Source: Planctomycetaceae bacterium
Lineage (GTDB): Bacteria; Planctomycetota; Planctomycetia; Pirellulales; Thermoguttaceae
Direction of reading: 5' to 3'
DNA length: 12,880 nucleotides
Assembly: GCA_031267635.1 (NCBI GenBank)
Contig: JAIRYX010000006.1
Span: forward strand, 1 to 12,880
Below are positions 1 to 7,515 of the stretch, piece by piece. Made by a program: the position numbers and the translations under genes. The notes beneath the pieces were generated by a model, which saw only the letters and a program-made list of their open reading frames with translations, did not search any database and had not been told where the DNA came from. Numbering within the stretch: position 1 is the stretch's first letter; each line of letters opens with the position of its first letter.

Positions 1-63
1 ATTATTGAAGCCAATAAATGAATTATTGAAGCCAATAACCGGATTATTGAAGCCAATAACCGA
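1..63. repeat. 21-bp tandem repeat, three units, cut by window start
   Basis: Three consecutive 21-bp units start at 1, 22 and 43 and share the core ATTATTGAAGCCAATAA. The last four bases of each unit vary (atga, ccgg, ccga). The array may continue to the left of the window. Because 21 is a multiple of three, one frame reads as a seven-residue repeat (LLKPITG-like), but that frame has no convincing gene context and then runs through two hairpins. I therefore read it as a non-coding array. Confidence 0.85.
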
Positions 64-65
64 CG

Positions 66-99
66 TTGGGAGTTCCCAAACTGACTTCGGGACGTTCCC
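66..99. repeat. Two short GGGA-GTTCCC dyads about 21 bp apart
   Basis: TTGGGA-gt-TCCCAA (66-79) is a perfect inverted repeat. A related dyad, GGGACGTTCCC, lies at 89-99. Their start-to-start spacing is about two helical turns, the same period as the adjacent tandem array. They could be paired protein-binding sites or part of a larger mobile repeat; the sequence does not decide between these. Confidence 0.5.
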
Positions 100-156
100 T
101 AAACCCTTATCAATAAAGAATTTCGAGAAAATGAACCTCAAAAACCAAGAATTGCC

Positions 157-218
157 GTCTCCGATGGGATGTCGGAGACCCGCGAGCCGGCGTCCGAGAG
201 AAAAATCCGGACGCGGGT
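157..218. repeat. Two adjacent GC-rich hairpins (REP-like structure)
   Basis: The first hairpin has a perfect 8-bp stem (GTCTCCGA at 157-164, TCGGAGAC at 172-179) with a 7-nt loop. The second pairs ACCCGCG (178-184) plus TCCG (193-196) with CGGACGCGGGT (208-218), leaving an 8-nt bulge on the left arm; it shares two bases with the first. The GC content is well above the surroundings. No T-run follows, so neither is a typical intrinsic terminator. Consecutive palindromes of this kind suggest a REP/BIME-like or MITE-derived element. Confidence 0.65.
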
Positions 219-239
219 GTGTCCTGAATGTTCACTGCT

Positions 240-252
240 ATGCGTAACATGA
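240..252. repeat. 13-bp motif shared with 12171-12183 (opposite orientation)
   Basis: TGCGTAACATGAG occurs here and, as its exact reverse complement, at 12171-12183. Here it lies just before the point where the glycosyltransferase remnant becomes readable, so it may mark the edge of an inserted or rearranged element. Thirteen bases is a short match and could be chance, but the position at a gene breakpoint makes it worth recording. Confidence 0.4.
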
Positions 253-260
253 GTTACTAA

Positions 261-491
261 CTTGATTCCAACACCAATTGGGGACAAGATTTATTCTATC
301 TCGAACGCCAATATCAAAAACATCCCGAAGTGAAAGATATGAAAGTCACATACAGTTACAACCGCGAAAAACAATACCGTTATTTTCTTAATTTTGAGCC
401 AGTTGCAACGGCGGGGTATTCGCTGTATATTTATCATATTACACAAGATGCGATCAATCAGTTACACCGAAAACAATCGCAGCAACAATGA
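261..491 (+). pseudogene. C-terminal fragment of an ArnT/PMT-like (GT39) membrane glycosyltransferase
   Basis: An open frame of 76 codons with no usable start runs to the TGA at 489-491; a TAA at 258-260 lies directly upstream in the same frame. The fragment opens with LDSNTNWGQDLFYLERQY and ends near GYSLYIYHIT. From memory, the DSN-x-x-WGQDL motif and the GYS-I/L-YIYHIT ending are typical of the soluble C-terminal part of large membrane glycosyltransferases of the dolichyl-phosphate-mannose/ArnT type in planctomycetes. The intact protein would carry many N-terminal membrane segments and transfer a sugar from a polyprenyl-phosphate donor. Here all of that is missing and replaced by tandem repeats and hairpins, so the remnant should be non-functional. 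The family call is by motif memory only. Confidence 0.7.
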
Positions 492-683
492 GCAAAAGAA
501 ACAACAATAAGGGTATCATTTCGCCCGATTGAAGCATTCTTATAACGTTTTATGAAATATGTTTTATTTTCAAATGTTGAAGAAATAAATATCCCAACCT
601 AATTTTCTTCGCGAAACAATATCAGCAGCAAAAATTTTATCGAATAAAACTATTGCCATTCTGCACATTTTTCGTTTTTCAGA

Positions 684-3600
684 ATGCTTCAACATCTGAC
701 AAATTTATTGCGGGCGGATGTTTCGTTTCTTGCCTGCATCGACGCACTGCGTCAGCGAAAGACGGTTGTTATCGACCGAATCTGGGGAAGTTCGTGCGCG
801 ATGGCAGCGGTAGCTCTTGCGATAGAAAAACAATCTCAAAATTTAAATCGAAGCGAAAAGCCGTCTCTATTGCTTGTTGTAGCGGAGCATCAAGAAAATT
901 TAGAACGAATCTACGATGATTTAACGCTTTTTGGAGGACAAAATCTGATTGCGTTTCCTGAAATGGATGACATTGAAACGCCTTTTCGGATTGCCGATGA
1001 GCGCTTTGGCGACCGGATTCGCGTTCTGAAAACACTGGCGGAAAACAACATGGAAAAGTCGGCAATTCTTGTTACTTCAATTGCCGCATTGCTGCAGCCC
1101 GTTCCGTCGGCGGATATACTTCGGGAAAGGACGCGACAAATCCAAGTTGGAAAAGAAGTTGCGCAAAATCAATTAGCACGTTGGCTTGTTGACGGCGGTT
1201 ATCACGCGACTTCCGGCATTGAACTTCCGGGCGAATTTGCTGTGCGCGGAAGCATTGTCGATATTTTCGCGCCGGATTGGAATGTGCCGATACGAATCGA
1301 ATTTTTCGGTGATGAAGTCGATTCGATCCGTAAATTTGAAGTTGCCACGCAACGATCGCTCGAAAAAATCCACGAAATTTCTTTGACACGGTTGCGGCAG
1401 GACGAAACATACGACGGTTTTTTATCCGATTATCTTTCCTCGGAAAGTTGGGTGATGTTCGTTGAGCCGGAGCAGCTTGAAGTGTCGGGGCGCGATTATC
1501 TGAAGCGGTTATCCAAACCGGAAAAATTGCATAAAATCGGCGATGTTCTCAAACGTCTTCTCGCATTTCCAAATGTTTCGGCGAATACGTTCGCACATGG
1601 AGTCGGTGATGTAACTTATTCTATGAAAGTTACTTCCGTCGAACAGTTACACGGCGATTTGCCGAAAATCCGCGAAGAATTGATGCGAATTGATGTAAAA
1701 GAAATTTACCTCGTTTGTCAAACCGACGCGGAGATCACGCGGCTGACCGAAGCGTTTGAACTTCTTCCCATCGCGCAACAAAAGCGTCTTCATTTTCTCA
1801 TTGGTCGATTGTCGGGCGGATTTCGGTTGTTGGAACATTCGATAATTGTAATTGGAACAAGCCAACTTTTCGAGCGAAACGACTTGCGGCGCACAAGCCG
1901 TCGGCAACTCACTAAAGTCATCGACACTTTTACGGAACTCAAAGAAAATGATTATGTGGTGCATATTTCGCATGGCATTGCAAAATATCGCGGAATTGTA
2001 CTTTTAACAAAAGGAACGCAAGAAGAAGAGCATCTCAAACTTGAATTTGCTGATGAATTAACGCTTTACGTTCCTGTTTCAAAAATCGGACTGGTACAAA
2101 GATACATTGCAGGCGGAAAAGCCAAGCCGAAATTGACGAAACTGCATGGTCAACTTTGGGGAAAGCAAAAACGGGAAGTTCAAAAAGCTGTATTCGATCT
2201 TGCCGTTGACATGATAAAAATTCAAGCGGCGCGAGAATTTCAGCCGGGAATTTTATTCCCCAAAGACAGCGATTGGCAACGGGAATTTGACGCAGCGTTT
2301 CCGTATCGTGAAACAGCCGACCAAATTACGGCGATTGAATCTGTCAAAAATGATATGCAAAAACGTCGTCCGATGGATCGTCTGATTTGTGGAGACGTGG
2401 GATTTGGGAAAACTGAAGTAGCGATGAGAGCGGCATTTAAGGCAGTTGATGCTGGTTATCAGACAGCAGTTTTGGTTCCGACAACAGTCCTTGCCGAACA
2501 ACACTATCGCACATTTTCTGAACGCTTGCGGGAATTTCCGTTTGAAATTGCGTCGCTGTCGCGTTTTGCGTCGAAAAAACGCCAAAAGGAAATTATTGAA
2601 CAACTTTCCAACGGATCAATCGACATTGTCATCGGAACGCATCGCCTTGCCCAGCAAGATGTTAAATTCAAAAACCTCGGACTCGTGGTTATCGACGAAG
2701 AACAGCGTTTTGGCGTAGCAATAAAAGAACAGCTTAAACACTTGCGGACTACGGTGGATATTTTAACAATGACTGCCACGCCGATTCCGCGAACCTTACA
2801 TCTTTCACTCCTTGGAATGAGGGATATTTCCAATCTCGAAACGCCGCCGGATGACCGTCGCGCTGTCGAGACAAAATTAGTACGGTGGGATGAACATTTG
2901 ATTCGTCATGCTTTTCTGCGAGAAATCCAACGCGGCGGACAGATATTTTTCGTGCATAACAAGGTCAAAGATATTGAATTGATTGCAGCAAAACTTCGGC
3001 GACTTGTGCCGGAAGCCCGTATCATTACTGGACATGCGCAAATGGCGGAACACGAGCTGGAACAGGTGATGCTGGACTTTGTGCAACATAAATTTGATGT
3101 GTTAATCGCCACAACGATTATTGAAAGCGGTCTCGACATTCCTAACGCGAATACTATCTTTATTGACGACGCGGATCGTTATGGGCTTGCCGACCTTCAC
3201 CAAATTCGCGGACGTGTCGGACGTGACAAAAATCAAGCGTATTGTTATCTCATTGTCCATCCGCATAAAATACTTAATCCGGTATCACAAAAGCGTTTAC
3301 GTGCGATTGAAGAATACAGCCATCTCGGTGCGGGATTTTCGATTGCCATGCGTGATCTTGAAATCCGCGGCGCGGGAAATCTTCTCGGAACGCAACAAAG
3401 CGGACATATCGCCACGGTCGGCTATGAAATGTATTGTGATTTTCTGGAAGGTGCAGTGCGGACGCTCAAACAGCTTCCGCAAAAAACTGTCGTTGACGTA
3501 GAAATTGATTTGCCTGGAAAGGCAATGATTCCCGAAAATTACGTCAGTGATCAGCGTCAAAAAATTGATTTATACCGCCGAATTGTACGAATGTCCACTC

Positions 3601-3926
3601 ACGAAGAGTTGGCGGATTTTCGTCAGGAAATCGAAGACCGTTTTGGAAAACTGCCAAAAGCGGTTGAACGCCTTCTGTTACACGCCGAAATCCGCATTGA
3701 CGCCAACTACTGGCGAATCAAAGCGATACGTCGAGAATCCGATTTGACCAACGATTATGTTGTGTTCGATTACCTGATGCGCAATAAAATAGAAAAGCTG
3801 CAATCTATCTGCGAACAAACCATTCGTATTGCCGACGACAAAAGCGCCTACCTTCCTCTTTTTCACAAAAAACGCACAAACGATGGACTTCTTTTTTTTG
3901 TCAAAACGGTTTTGCGAAATCGGTAA
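684..3926 (+). CDS. mfd: Transcription-repair coupling factor Mfd
   Basis: Mfd is a DNA translocase that displaces RNA polymerase stalled at lesions and recruits UvrA for nucleotide excision repair. The 1080-residue product has the full family order. It starts with a UvrB-like N-terminal module (ETPFRIADERFGDR near 98-111). The RNA-polymerase interaction domain follows (DYVVHISHGIAKYRG from about 423). The translocase motor carries Walker A GDVGFGKT (570-577), motif II DEEQ (671-674), the TATPIPRTL motif (697-705), ESGLDIPN (814-821) and QIRGRVGR (840-847). The C-terminal TRCF domain includes ENYVSDQRQKIDLYRR. Length is within the normal family range (roughly 1050-1200). The ATG at 684 is the first start in frame and no clear Shine-Dalgarno precedes it. 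It appears to be transcribed alone. No frameshift or missing catalytic motif is visible. Confidence 0.97.
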   Translation: MLQHLTNLLRADVSFLACIDALRQRKTVVIDRIWGSSCAMAAVALAIEKQSQNLNRSEKPSLLLVVAEHQENLERIYDDLTLFGGQNLIAFPEMDDIETPFRIADERFGDRIRVLKTLAENNMEKSAILVTSIAALLQPVPSADILRERTRQIQVGKEVAQNQLARWLVDGGYHATSGIELPGEFAVRGSIVDIFAPDWNVPIRIEFFGDEVDSIRKFEVATQRSLEKIHEISLTRLRQDETYDGFLSDYLSSESWVMFVEPEQLEVSGRDYLKRLSKPEKLHKIGDVLKRLLAFPNVSANTFAHGVGDVTYSMKVTSVEQLHGDLPKIREELMRIDVKEIYLVCQTDAEITRLTEAFELLPIAQQKRLHFLIGRLSGGFRLLEHSIIVIGTSQLFERNDLRRTSRRQLTKVIDTFTELKENDYVVHISHGIAKYRGIVLLTKGTQEEEHLKLEFADELTLYVPVSKIGLVQRYIAGGKAKPKLTKLHGQLWGKQKREVQKAVFDLAVDMIKIQAAREFQPGILFPKDSDWQREFDAAFPYRETADQITAIESVKNDMQKRRPMDRLICGDVGFGKTEVAMRAAFKAVDAGYQTAVLVPTTVLAEQHYRTFSERLREFPFEIASLSRFASKKRQKEIIEQLSNGSIDIVIGTHRLAQQDVKFKNLGLVVIDEEQRFGVAIKEQLKHLRTTVDILTMTATPIPRTLHLSLLGMRDISNLETPPDDRRAVETKLVRWDEHLIRHAFLREIQRGGQIFFVHNKVKDIELIAAKLRRLVPEARIITGHAQMAEHELEQVMLDFVQHKFDVLIATTIIESGLDIPNANTIFIDDADRYGLADLHQIRGRVGRDKNQAYCYLIVHPHKILNPVSQKRLRAIEEYSHLGAGFSIAMRDLEIRGAGNLLGTQQSGHIATVGYEMYCDFLEGAVRTLKQLPQKTVVDVEIDLPGKAMIPENYVSDQRQKIDLYRRIVRMSTHEELADFRQEIEDRFGKLPKAVERLLLHAEIRIDANYWRIKAIRRESDLTNDYVVFDYLMRNKIEKLQSICEQTIRIADDKSAYLPLFHKKRTNDGLLFFVKTVLRNR

Positions 3927-4387
3927 GGTTAGGCATGTTCAATAACCAATTAAAAAAACTGCTTTTGTTTGAACCTATTGGCAAAAAAAATGGTCTTGCC
4001 TGATTTTTACCTTTTTGTTAATATCTTGACAATTGAGCGATTTATCTTCGCTCATTAATATCAACAAGATGATTGAGGTCATCCTTGTGAACGTTTGCCA
4101 AAACAATTAGCAAAGATGACTTTCATCATGCCGAATATTACCATAAAACCACTGTTCAATACAATAGCAAATACAGTTCTCGGTAGTTTTTTTGAACTAC
4201 GCTACGTTTGTCGAACTGGTAGAAGACCAATGTCGTTTTCTTTTATCATTGGACAAAAGTTATTGAGTTGTCTATGCTTCGTTGGAATTAAGATCAATCA
4301 ACCAAAACACAAATCTGGAAAAACAAATACGCTCAAACGAACCACGACAAAAAAAACGAAGAAATAACAAACTACAATGGTAGAGTA
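3927..4387. other. AT-rich intergenic stretch with no supported gene
   Basis: This spacer lies between mfd and the permease. It contains TTGACA (4026-4031), directly followed by a 7-bp inverted repeat (TGAGCGA 4034-4040, TCGCTCA 4048-4054). The nearest -10-like hexamer (TAATAT, 4056) is 24 bp away, too far for a standard sigma-70 promoter. A TTG-initiated 90-codon frame (4095-4367) ends in a lysine/threonine-rich tail and matches nothing I recognise. It may be a decayed gene or chance. A small hairpin (GTAGTT...AACTAC) lies near 4183-4200. Confidence 0.5.
3980..4008 (+). terminator. Possible weak intrinsic terminator after mfd
   Basis: GGCAA (3980-3984) can pair with TTGCC (3996-4000), and a T-run follows (4004-4008, with another at 4012-4016). 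The stem is only about 5 bp and the loop is long, so this is a weak candidate. The position 54 bp after the mfd stop is appropriate. Confidence 0.3.
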
Positions 4388-4455
4388 TTTCGGGTAACGA
4401 TACAGTTGCCAAGTGCGGATTGATTAGGTTTGGACAACTGAATAATGATAATAAC
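4388..4455 (+). repeat. Dispersed repeat copy A (linker plus 3' hairpin module)
   Basis: This copy has the linker TTTCGGGTAAC followed by the conserved loop core (AAGTGCGGATTGATTAGG) flanked by CAGTTG (4403-4408) and CAACTG (4435-4440). The outer stem is eroded compared with copy B. The upstream GGCTACTAAGG module seen in the full copies is absent. It ends about 35 bp before the permease start, so it probably forms part of that gene's 5' untranslated region or promoter region. Confidence 0.75.
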
Positions 4456-4488
4456 TTTTTTAAATTTCCTTTTCCTGTATTTTTTAAA

Positions 4489-5625
4489 ATGACAAAAATT
4501 GATCGTTATGTTTTGCGTAATTTCTTCAAAACTCTTGTTTTGTGGTATCTCTGCCTTGTTGGTTTATATGTAGTGTTCGACCTTTTTACGAATATGGATA
4601 GTATTATTTCTTCCGGTGTTGAAAATGGAAACATTATTATTACTATCGGGCGTTATTATTTTTTTAAGTCGTTTCAATTTTTCGATATCCTTGTTTCGTT
4701 GCTGATTATGACTTCTGCGATGATTACGCTTTCGACAATGATTCGTCATAATGAAATGATTCCGCTTCTTGCCGCCGGAGTTTCGCAATTGCGGATTATT
4801 CTGCCGATAATTGGTGCGGCGTTATTGGTAACATTCCTTGCGATGGCATGCCGCGAACTTCTTTTGCCGCAATATCTTGACGATTTACTTGCAAAAAAAC
4901 CGAGTGAAGTCGGGCGAAAAAACGGTACGCCGATTGGCGGAATCGCCGACCATCAAACCGGCATTCAATTGAACGGCGACACGGCGTTTTGGAATGATGA
5001 AACAATTGAAGCTCCAAAATTTATTATGCCTACCGGATTGAACATCTACGGCAAATCAATTGAAGCGAAGAGCGCGAAATATATGCGAGCGTCGGGAAAC
5101 CGTCCGGCAGGTTATATGCTCAAAGAGGTAACAACTCCGTTAGAATTATTGAGTAATGATTCGCTCAAACTGAATGATCAAACGGTTGTCATTACCTCGA
5201 AAGACGCGCCGGATTGGGTGTCGTCAACCGATTGTTTTGTTGCCAGCCATATTACGTTTCATCAAATTGCCGGAGGAGAAATCTGGGAACAATACGGTTC
5301 GACGCTCGAATTGGTCGAAGGCGCACGCGGCGCGAGTCTGAAACTCGGAGAAAGCGTTTATTTTGTCATTCACTCGCGTGTAACGCAACCGTTGCTCGAT
5401 ATGACGCTTTTATTGCTTGGATTGCCGATTATTCTCGCCAAATCCGACCGAAACGTTTTCAAAGCGTTAGGGGTTGGCGCACTCTTGATTGTCGCATTTT
5501 TAGCCGTACAAATGATCTGCAAAAACGTCGGCATTTCCTATCATCAACCAATACTCGGCGCGTGGTTTCCGCTAATCATGTTCATCCCACTTGCGGCGTA
5601 TTCGTTTTATGATTTGTTGAGATAA
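4489..5625 (+). CDS. LptF/LptG (YjgP/YjgQ) family permease
   Basis: This family forms the inner-membrane part of the LptB2FG transporter, which extracts lipopolysaccharide and passes it to the periplasmic Lpt bridge. From the ATG at 4489 the product is 378 residues, close to the usual 350-370. The start MTKIDRYVLRNFFKTL is the classic family opening (short amphipathic helix, then TM1 at about 14-34). TM2 and TM3 are at about 63-84 and 100-122, a polar periplasmic beta-jellyroll-like region spans about 125-290, and three TM helices follow (about 301-318, 325-345, 355-375). The frame is open back to 4420, but those extra 23 residues are encoded by repeat copy A, so I reject the longer start. 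No clear Shine-Dalgarno is seen. I cannot tell LptF from LptG, and no partner gene is in the window. Confidence 0.88.
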   Translation: MTKIDRYVLRNFFKTLVLWYLCLVGLYVVFDLFTNMDSIISSGVENGNIIITIGRYYFFKSFQFFDILVSLLIMTSAMITLSTMIRHNEMIPLLAAGVSQLRIILPIIGAALLVTFLAMACRELLLPQYLDDLLAKKPSEVGRKNGTPIGGIADHQTGIQLNGDTAFWNDETIEAPKFIMPTGLNIYGKSIEAKSAKYMRASGNRPAGYMLKEVTTPLELLSNDSLKLNDQTVVITSKDAPDWVSSTDCFVASHITFHQIAGGEIWEQYGSTLELVEGARGASLKLGESVYFVIHSRVTQPLLDMTLLLLGLPIILAKSDRNVFKALGVGALLIVAFLAVQMICKNVGISYHQPILGAWFPLIMFIPLAAYSFYDLLR

Positions 5626-5630
5626 AAAAC

Positions 5631-5686
5631 GTAACTATTCAGTTGCCCAGTGCGGATTTATTTGGTTTGATCAACTGAATAGCTAC
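5631..5686 (+). repeat. Dispersed repeat copy B: best-preserved hairpin module
   Basis: GTAACTATTCAGTTG (5631-5645) and CAACTGAATAGCTAC (5672-5686) form a 15-bp inverted repeat with one mismatch, enclosing a 26-nt loop containing GTGCGGATTTATTTGG. It starts 5 bp after the permease stop and ends 23 bp before the glgC stop on the opposite strand. It could therefore act as a shared structure at the two convergent 3' ends. There is no strong T-run on either side, so a role as a classical terminator is inference. Confidence 0.85.
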
Positions 5687-5709
5687 GCGAAAGCAAATTT
5701 CAATACCAT

Positions 5710-6999
5710 TCAAAGTCCGACGAGAATTTCCTTTTCGCTTGCCGAATAATTTTCGTGAACAGCATTGCCGGTGATGAAGTGTCGGCGTTCATTTTTAGCG
5801 ATAACGGTTACGCCGTTTTCAGTGATGGTGAATCCGCGTGAGCGGTCGAGGTCGTGGTCGAAGCCAATTTCCATACCGGATGGAATGGAAACGCCTTTGT
5901 CAATAATGGCACGGCGGATTTTTACATTACGTCCGATATTCACTCGCGAAAAAATAATCGAATCTTCAATCGAAGCGTAACTGTTGACACGGACAAGATT
6001 TCCGATGATGGAGTGTCTTGCCTCGCCGCCGGAAAAAATCGTACCGGGACAAACGATACTGTCGATAGCATGACCGGTGCGGTGTTCTTCATTAAATACA
6101 AATTTTGCGGGTGGATAGTTAGGATGATAAGTCGAAATAGGCCAATTTTCATCGTACAAATTGAGGAGCGGATCAACGCCGACCAAATCCATATTCGCAT
6201 CGTAATAAGCGTCGAGAGTCCCCACGTCTCGCCAGTACGCTTCGGTTTTGCGATTTTCGTCCATAAATGGAAATGCGTAAATCCGGTGCGAATCAATGAC
6301 GGATGGGATAATGTCGCAACCGAAATCGTGACGGCTACCGCGTCGCGTCGCGTCGCGGCAAAGCTGCTCGAATAAAAATTGCGATTTGAAAACGTAAATT
6401 CCCATCGACGCCATACATATATTATTGTTTCCCGGAATTGGTTTCGGATCTTCTGGCTTCTCCTCGAATCCGATCACCCGTTGATTGCTGTCAATTTCCA
6501 TCACGCCGAATTGCCGTCTCGCACGTTCTATCGAAACCGGAATCACTCCAATTGTCAAATCAGCGTGGCTTTCAATGTGCGCGTCAATCATTTTCCGGTA
6601 ATTCATTTTGTAAATGTGGTCGCCGGCAAGGATGATAACGTGGTCAGGTTGTTCTTTTTCTATCGAATAAATGTTTTGATATACTGCGTCGGCAGTGCCC
6701 TGATACCAATTTTCGGCGATTCGTTGTTGCGGCGGCACAACATCGACAAATTCGCCCATTTCACGGCAAAAATAGCGATTCCAGCCCATCGCAATGTGCC
6801 GATCGAGACTAATTGCCTTATATTGAGTCAATAGTAACATCTGACGGATATTACTGTTAAGGCAATTCGACAGCGTAAAATCAATGATGCGGTATCCGCC
6901 GCCAAACGGCACCGCCGGTTTTGCCCGATCTCGTGTCAGCGGCTCAAGACGCGCCCCTTTGCCTCCAGCAAGCACGACGGCGAAAATGTGGTTTTTCAT
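5710..6999 (-). CDS. glgC: Glucose-1-phosphate adenylyltransferase (ADP-glucose pyrophosphorylase)
   Basis: GlgC makes ADP-glucose from glucose-1-phosphate and ATP, the committed step of bacterial glycogen synthesis in the cytoplasm. The 429-residue product has the expected length. The nucleotidyltransferase signature GGKGARLEPLT is at 12-22, with K27 in the following loop. RIIDFTLSNCLNS (37-49), WYQGTADAV (98-106), AGDHIYKMNY (125-134, with catalytic-type D127), FEEKP (178-182) and YWRDVGT (255-261) are all present. The C-terminal third (about 305-400) has hexapeptide-like repeats of the left-handed beta-helix. A short (CGCGT)3 run near 6340 encodes part of the DATRRGSRHDFG loop without breaking the frame. 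Translation is supported by AGGAAG just upstream of the ATG. No other glycogen gene is in the window, so it is probably a single-gene unit. Confidence 0.96.
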   Translation of the reverse strand: MKNHIFAVVLAGGKGARLEPLTRDRAKPAVPFGGGYRIIDFTLSNCLNSNIRQMLLLTQYKAISLDRHIAMGWNRYFCREMGEFVDVVPPQQRIAENWYQGTADAVYQNIYSIEKEQPDHVIILAGDHIYKMNYRKMIDAHIESHADLTIGVIPVSIERARRQFGVMEIDSNQRVIGFEEKPEDPKPIPGNNNICMASMGIYVFKSQFLFEQLCRDATRRGSRHDFGCDIIPSVIDSHRIYAFPFMDENRKTEAYWRDVGTLDAYYDANMDLVGVDPLLNLYDENWPISTYHPNYPPAKFVFNEEHRTGHAIDSIVCPGTIFSGGEARHSIIGNLVRVNSYASIEDSIIFSRVNIGRNVKIRRAIIDKGVSIPSGMEIGFDHDLDRSRGFTITENGVTVIAKNERRHFITGNAVHENYSASEKEILVGL

Positions 7000-7003
7000 A
7001 GTT

Positions 7004-7009
7004 CTTCCT
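7004..7009 (-). promoter_or_regulatory. Shine-Dalgarno site of glgC
   Basis: On the minus strand AGGAAG ends four bases before the ATG at 6999, giving a near-consensus ribosome binding site. It is one of the clearest in this window, where mfd and the permease show none. Confidence 0.75.
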
Positions 7010-7193
7010 TTGATTGTTGAACGGTATCAGATTAGATAATTTTCTTGATGATACCCAAAAGATAATATTTAAAATTGTACAATCGCGAAAAATTTCGTAA
7101 GGAAATAAGGAATTATTCAAAATTTTTTGCGAAAAATATTTCAGGCGGCTCCGAAAAGCTTGAACGACAAAATAAAGACGCAAGAGCGAGTTG

Positions 7194-7285
7194 AGGGGCT
7201 TTGTCGGCTACGAGGAGAAGCCGGATAAATAAGGACTGCAACAGTGTAAAATCTTTCGGGTAACTTCTACCATTACCCAGTCCCG
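7194..7285 (+). repeat. Dispersed repeat copy C (5' module and linker)
   Basis: The stretch GGGGCTTTGTCGGCTACGAG, then GGATAAATAAGGACTGCAA, then TTTCGGGTAAC lines up with the reverse complement of copy F at 12397-12520. After the linker it continues into a short ACCCAGTCCC stretch and then loses similarity, so the hairpin module is missing or replaced by unrelated sequence. Confidence 0.7.
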
Positions 7286-7422
7286 CCGCAAGAGAGAATC
7301 TTTACAAAATTGAGTCGGTTGACGGCGTTTCTATCTCCGGTGAAAACCGCGAGTTATCCGAAGACGAAGAGAACGCTCGCGGCATAAAAACATCCTACGG
7401 AGCTTCTGTTATTAGTTGCTAA
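7264..7422 (+). pseudogene. Possible gene fragment of unknown identity
   Basis: An open frame of about 52 codons ends at TAA 7420-7422 and has no start. Its part 7294-7419 reads with codon use like the neighbouring genes and gives a plausible soluble sequence (ENLYKIESVDGVSISGEN, then a D/E-rich stretch, ending YGASVISC). It begins where repeat copy C stops, as in a gene tail left after an insertion. I do not recognise the family. It could also be chance. Confidence 0.25.
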
Positions 7423-7515
7423 TGATTTCATCTGCACCCAAAGTTTCGACTCTTCCGTTTGTCCTTTTGAAACATGAGACAAATTAGGCGGATTTTGTAT
7501 TTTAGATAAATTTCT

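Noticed and set aside
1..63. CRISPR array
   Set aside because: The 21-bp units are directly adjacent with no spacers, and no cas genes are present.
5..247. 80-codon frame at the left edge with a seven-residue repeat
   Set aside because: It starts at an ATT-type codon rather than ATG inside a 21-bp tandem array, then runs through two hairpins. The repeat period of 21 makes the frame open by itself.
653..919. 88-codon plus-strand frame overlapping the start of mfd
   Set aside because: It overlaps mfd in another frame and is basic and Cys/Ser-rich with no motif; the mfd frame carries the conserved domains.
4026..4061. Sigma-70 promoter TTGACA / TAATAT
   Set aside because: The spacer is 24 bp, well beyond the usual 16-19, and a 7-bp inverted repeat fills it.
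4095..4367. 90-codon TTG-initiated frame between mfd and the permease
   Set aside because: No ribosome binding site, no recognised motif and a low-complexity K/T-rich tail. I mention it in the intergenic entry but do not call a gene.
5854..6375. 173-codon plus-strand frame opposite glgC
   Set aside because: GlgC motifs on the minus strand explain the region; the antisense translation shows no family features.
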